The notes below the pieces were generated by a model that was given only the letters and a program-made list of their open reading frames with translations, was not told the DNA's origin and did no database searches. From Ferruginibacter albus (GTDB lineage Bacteria > Bacteroidota > Bacteroidia > Chitinophagales > Chitinophagaceae), in assembly GCF_020042285.1 (NCBI RefSeq), contig NZ_CP083388.1:2134001-2198000 (forward strand): a stretch of 64,000 nt of DNA, read 5' to 3'. The position numbers were made by a program, and so were the translations under genes. This document shows positions 31,701 to 37,700 of the stretch, one piece after another. The first letter of the stretch is position 1, and every line of letters begins with the position of its first letter.

Positions 31701-34700
31701 CAGCATCCGTAACAGATACCACAAGAAGTGCAGGTGGTTGTGATAGCTTATATCATACAACCAATATCATTATTGCGCCGATCGTTCCGGCTATTACTGT
31801 TGATTCTATCAAGGATTGCAGCAGCGTTATTTTTAACGGTATCACTTATACCTCTTCTGCTTCAGTAACGGATACTACCAAAACTGCAGGTGGTTGTGAC
31901 AGCTTATATCATACTACAAACATTATCATTGCGCCGATCGTTCCGGTAACTGTGACTGACTCTATCAAAGATTGCAGCAGCGTCACCTTTAACGGCATAA
32001 CCTATACCTCATCAGCATCCGTAACAGATACGACAAGAAGTGCAGGCGGTTGTGATAGTTTGTATCATACTACTAATATCATCATTGCTCCTATTGTTCC
32101 GGTTATTACTGTCGATTCTATCAAGGATTGCAGCAGCGTCACCTTTAACGGTATTACGTATACCTCATCAGCATCCGTAACAGACACGACAAGAAGTGCA
32201 GGTGGTTGTGATAGCTTGTATCATACAACCAATATCATCATTGCACCGATCGTTCCGGTTGTTACTGTTGATTCTATCAAGGATTGCAGCAGCGTCACCT
32301 TTAACGGTATCACTTATACTTCATCTGCTTCGGTAACAGATACCACAAGAAGCGCAGGCGGTTGCGATAGTTTGTATCATACGACTAATATCATTATTGC
32401 GCCGATCGTTCCGGTAACGGTTACTGACTCTATCAAGGATTGCAGCAGCGTTATTTTTAACGGTATAACTTATACCTCGTCTGCTTCAGTAACGGATACT
32501 ACCAAAACTGCTGGTGGTTGTGATAGTTTGTATCATACAACTAATATCATCATTGCTCCTATTGTTCCGGTAACGGTTACTGACTCTATTAAAGATTGCA
32601 GCAGTATTACCTTTAACGGCATTACTTATACCTCGTCTGCTTCAGTAACAGATACTACCAAAACTGCAGGTGGTTGTGATAGTTTGTATCATACTACGAA
32701 CATCATCATCGCTCCAATAGTTCCGGTAACTGTGACTGATTCTATCAAAGATTGCAGCAGTGTCACCTTTAACGGTATTACGTATACCTCTTCAGCGTCC
32801 GTAACAGATACCACAAGAAGTGCAGGCGGTTGTGATAGCTTATATCATACGACTAATATCATTATTGCGCCAATAACTCCGGTAACGGTTATTGACTCGA
32901 TAAAAGATTGCAGCAGCGTCACCTTTAACGGTATTACGTATACAACGTCAGCATCTGTAACAGATACCACAAGAAGTGCAGGCGGTTGTGATAGTTTGTA
33001 TCATACGACTAATATCATCATTGCTTCTATTGTTCCGGTTATTACTGTCGATTCTATCAAGGATTGCAGCAGCGTCACCTTTAACGGTATCACTTATACC
33101 TCTTCTGCGTCCGTAACAGACACGACAAGAAGTGCAGGTGGTTGCGATAGTTTGTATCATACAACCAATATCATCATTGCACCGATCGTTCCGGTTGTTA
33201 CTGTTGATTCTATCAAGGATTGCAGCAGCGTCACCTTTAACGGTATCACTTATACCTCTTCTGCGTCCGTAACAGACACGACAAGAAGTGCAGGTGGTTG
33301 CGATAGTTTGTATCATACAACCAATATCATCATTGCACCGATCGTTCCGGTTGTTACTGTTGATTCTATCAAGGATTGCAGTAGCGTCACCTTTAACGGT
33401 ATAACCTATACCTCATCTGCTTCGGTAACAGATACCACAAGAAGCGCAGGCGGTTGTGATAGTTTGTATCATACTACTAATATCATTATTGCTCCTATTG
33501 TTCCGGTAACGGTTACTGACTCTATCAAAGATTGCAGCAGTGTCACCTTTAACGGTATTACGTATACCTCTTCAGCATCCGTAACAGATACCACAAGAAG
33601 TGCAGGTGGTTGTGACAGCTTGTATCATACTACAAACATTATTATTACGCCGATAACTCCGGTAACGGTTATTGACTCGATAAAAGATTGCAGCAGTATT
33701 ACCTTTAACGGTATTACGTATACAACGTCAGCATCTGTAACAGATACCACAAGAAGCGCAGGCGGTTGCGATAGTTTGTATCATACGACCAATATCATCA
33801 TTGCGCCGATCGTTCCGGTTATTACTGTTGATTCTATCAAGGATTGCAGCAGCGTCACCTTTAACGGTATCACGTATACTTCATCTGCTTCAGTAACAGA
33901 TACCACAAGAAGCGCAGGCGGTTGCGATAGTTTGTATCATACGACCAATATCATCATTGCGCCGATCGTTCCGGTTATTACTGTTGATTCTATCAAGGAT
34001 TGTAGCAGTATTACCTTTAACGGTATCACTTATACTTCATCTGCTTCGGTAACAGATACCACAAGAAGCGCAGGCGGTTGTGATAGCTTGTATCATACGA
34101 CTAATATCATTATTGCGCCAATAACTCCGGTAACGGTTATTGACTCGATAAAAGATTGCAGCAGCGTCACCTTTAACGGTATCACTTATACTTCATCTGC
34201 TTCGGTAACAGATACCACAAGAAGCGCAGGCGGTTGCGATAGTTTGTATCATACGACTAATATCATTATTGCTCCTATTGTTCCGGTAACGGTTACTGAC
34301 TCTATCAAGGATTGCAGCAGCGTTATTTTTAACGGTATAACTTATACCTCGTCTGCTTCAGTAACGGATACTACCAAAACTGCTGGTGGTTGTGATAGTT
34401 TGTATCATACAACCAATATCATCATTGCACCGATCGTTCCGTTAACGGTTACTGACTCTATCAAGGATTGCAGCAGTGTCACCTTTAACGGTATCACTTA
34501 TACCTCTTCTGCTTCCGTAACAGACACGACAAGAAGTGCAGGTGGTTGTGATAGCTTGTATCATACAACCAATATCATCATTGCACCGATCGTTCCGGTT
34601 GTTACTGTTGATTCTATCAAGGATTGCAGTAGCGTCACCTTTAACGGTATAACCTATACCTCATCTGCTTCGGTAACAGATACCACAAGAAGCGCAGGCG

Positions 34701-37700
34701 GTTGTGATAGTTTGTATCATACTACTAATATCATTATTGCTCCTATTGTTCCGGTTATTACTGTCGATTCTATCAAAGATTGCAGCAGTGTCACCTTTAA
34801 CGGTATTACTTATACTTCATCTGCTTCGGTAACAGATACCACAAGAAGCGCAGGCGGTTGTGATAGCTTGTATCATACGACTAATATCATTATTGCGCCA
34901 ATAACTCCGGTAACGGTTACTGACTCTATCAAGGATTGCAGCAGTGTCACCTTTAACGGTATCACTTATACCTCTTCAGCATCCGTAACAGATACCACAA
35001 GAAGTGCAGGTGGTTGTGATAGCTTATATCATACAACCAATATCATTATTGCGCCGATCGTTCCGGCTATTACTGTTGATTCTATCAAGGATTGCAGCAG
35101 CGTTATTTTTAACGGTATCACTTATACCTCTTCTGCTTCAGTAACGGATACTACCAAAACTGCAGGTGGTTGTGACAGCTTATATCATACTACAAACATT
35201 ATCATTGCGCCGATCGTTCCGGTAACTGTGACTGACTCTATCAAAGATTGCAGCAGCGTCACCTTTAACGGCATAACCTATACCTCATCAGCATCCGTAA
35301 CAGATACGACAAGAAGTGCAGGCGGTTGTGATAGTTTGTATCATACTACTAATATCATCATTGCTCCTATTGTTCCGGTTATTACTGTCGATTCTATCAA
35401 GGATTGCAGCAGCGTCACCTTTAACGGTATTACGTATACCTCATCAGCATCCGTAACAGATACTACCAAAACTGCAGGTGGTTGTGACAGCTTATATCAT
35501 ACTACAAACATTATCATTGCGCCGATCGTTCCGGTAACTGTGACTGATTCTATCAAAGATTGCAGCAGTATTACCTTTAACGGTATTACTTATACCTCAT
35601 CTGCTTCGGTAACGGATACTACCAAAACTGCTGGTGGTTGCGATAGTTTGTATCATACGACTAATATCATTATTGCGCCAATAACTCCGGTAACGGTTAC
35701 TGACTCTATCAAAGATTGCAGCAGGGTCACCTTTAACGGTATAACCTATACCTCATCTGCTTCGGTAACGGATACTACCAAAACTGCTGGTGGTTGTGAT
35801 AGTTTGTATCATACAACCAATATCATTATTACACCAATTACACCTGTCACAATAATTGATACACTGAAGAATTGCAACAGTGTAATCTTTAATGGCATCA
35901 CATACACCTCATCCACTTCAATAGCAGATACAATAAGAAGCATTGGTGGTTGCGATAGCTTATATCATACAACAAATATTATTATCCTAACTCCTACTAA
36001 TAGCTCAGACACAATTACTATTTGCACCGGTGCATTACCTTATTCATGGAATGGAAATTCTTATACTTCGGCTGGCATATATAATGTACCATTAATCAAT
36101 GTTGCAGGCTGTGATTCCACTGCAACTCTTGATCTTATGGTTAGCGACTCAACAACAAGCTTTGATTCTGTAACAGTTTGCACTACAGCTTTGCCTTATC
36201 ACTGGAATGGTGTTGATTATTCTACCGCAGGAACATATAATTATCACAGTACCGGTATAGGCGGTTGCGATTCTATTGCAACATTGAAATTGAATATTGT
36301 TATTTGTTGCGATACGACAAGAAGTACCAATACACAAACTATCTGTTCTAATCAATTACCGTATCATTGGAATGGTGTTGACTATACAGCTACCGGTTCT
36401 TATACTTATCAAACTGCAAATGCAGGCGGATGCGATTCAATCGCAACATTAGTATTAACTGTAACAGATACTACATTAGGAACAGACAGCAAAACCATTT
36501 GTTCCAATCAATTGCCATATACATGGAATGGAACTGTTTATACAAGCGGTGGTACTTACCAATATCATACTACCAATGTAGCCAATTGTGATTCGCTCGT
36601 TACTTTAACATTGACTGTAACAGATACTACCAGAGAAACAATTAATAAAATTATTTGCTCCAATCAATTACCATTTAACTGGAATGGCGTTGATTATACA
36701 ATTCCGGGAGCTTATACTTATCACACCGCAAGTACTGCCGGATGCGATTCCATTGCAACATTGATCTTAACGGTTTCTGACACTACCGTTGGAACAGACA
36801 GCAAGATCATCTGTTCCAATCAATTGCCATTTAACTGGAATGGTGTTGATTATACTGCTGCGGGCACTTATCAATATCATACTGCCAATGCAGCCGGTTG
36901 CGATTCTATCGTTACTTTAACATTGACCATCCACGATACTACTACCAGCTTAACAACTACTGCTGTATGCGCAAGTCAATTGCCTTATTCATGGAATGGT
37001 AACTCATATGCTGATTCGGGAAATTACCATGTACAGCTAACAAATGCAACAGGATGCGATTCAATTGCTACCTTACACTTAACATTAAAAGCCACAAGTT
37101 CGAGCATTACGAATATCAATGTATGCCCGGGACAATTACCTTATTCATGGAATGGCAACTCCTATAATGGCACAGGAAATTATTCTGCCACATTTGTAAA
37201 TGCAGCAGGTTGCGATTCTGTCGCTATTCTTAATCTGACAGTTTCGTCTACTATCAATACTTCTGTGGATGCAAGCACCTGCCCATCAGCTTTACCATAT
37301 AGCTGGAATGGCAATAGCTATGCCGCTGCCGGCGACTATAGTATTACACTGAAAAATATTGCAGGATGCGATTCTGTGGTGACCTTACATTTAACATTGA
37401 AGAATACAACTATTAGCAATACTAATATCGCAGTTTGTGCGGGCAGCTTGCCTTACACCTGGAATGGCAATCCGTATACATCTGCTGGTGTTTACAATGT
37501 AACCTTGACCAATGCGGCTGGTTGTGATTCTATTGCCACATTAAATCTTACATTAAAAGCAGCTACCAACAGCACTACTAATATTGCTGTTTGTGCAAGT
37601 CAATTGCCTTATTCATGGAACGGAAACGCATACTCTGCTCCTGGCAGCTACAATGTAACATTAACAAATGCAGCAGGCTGCGATTCCATAGCCACATTGA

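Noticed and set aside
32948-33316. Minus-strand open frames inside the repeat arrays (also near 25823-26053)
   Set aside because: A period divisible by three keeps any chance open frame open in each unit; the products are low-complexity copies with no start signal or family likeness.
21641-35998. Tandem repeat arrays as a possible CRISPR or satellite DNA
   Set aside because: The 156-bp units are in frame, coding over their whole length, contiguous without spacers, and flanked by a signal peptide and a sorting domain of the same frame.
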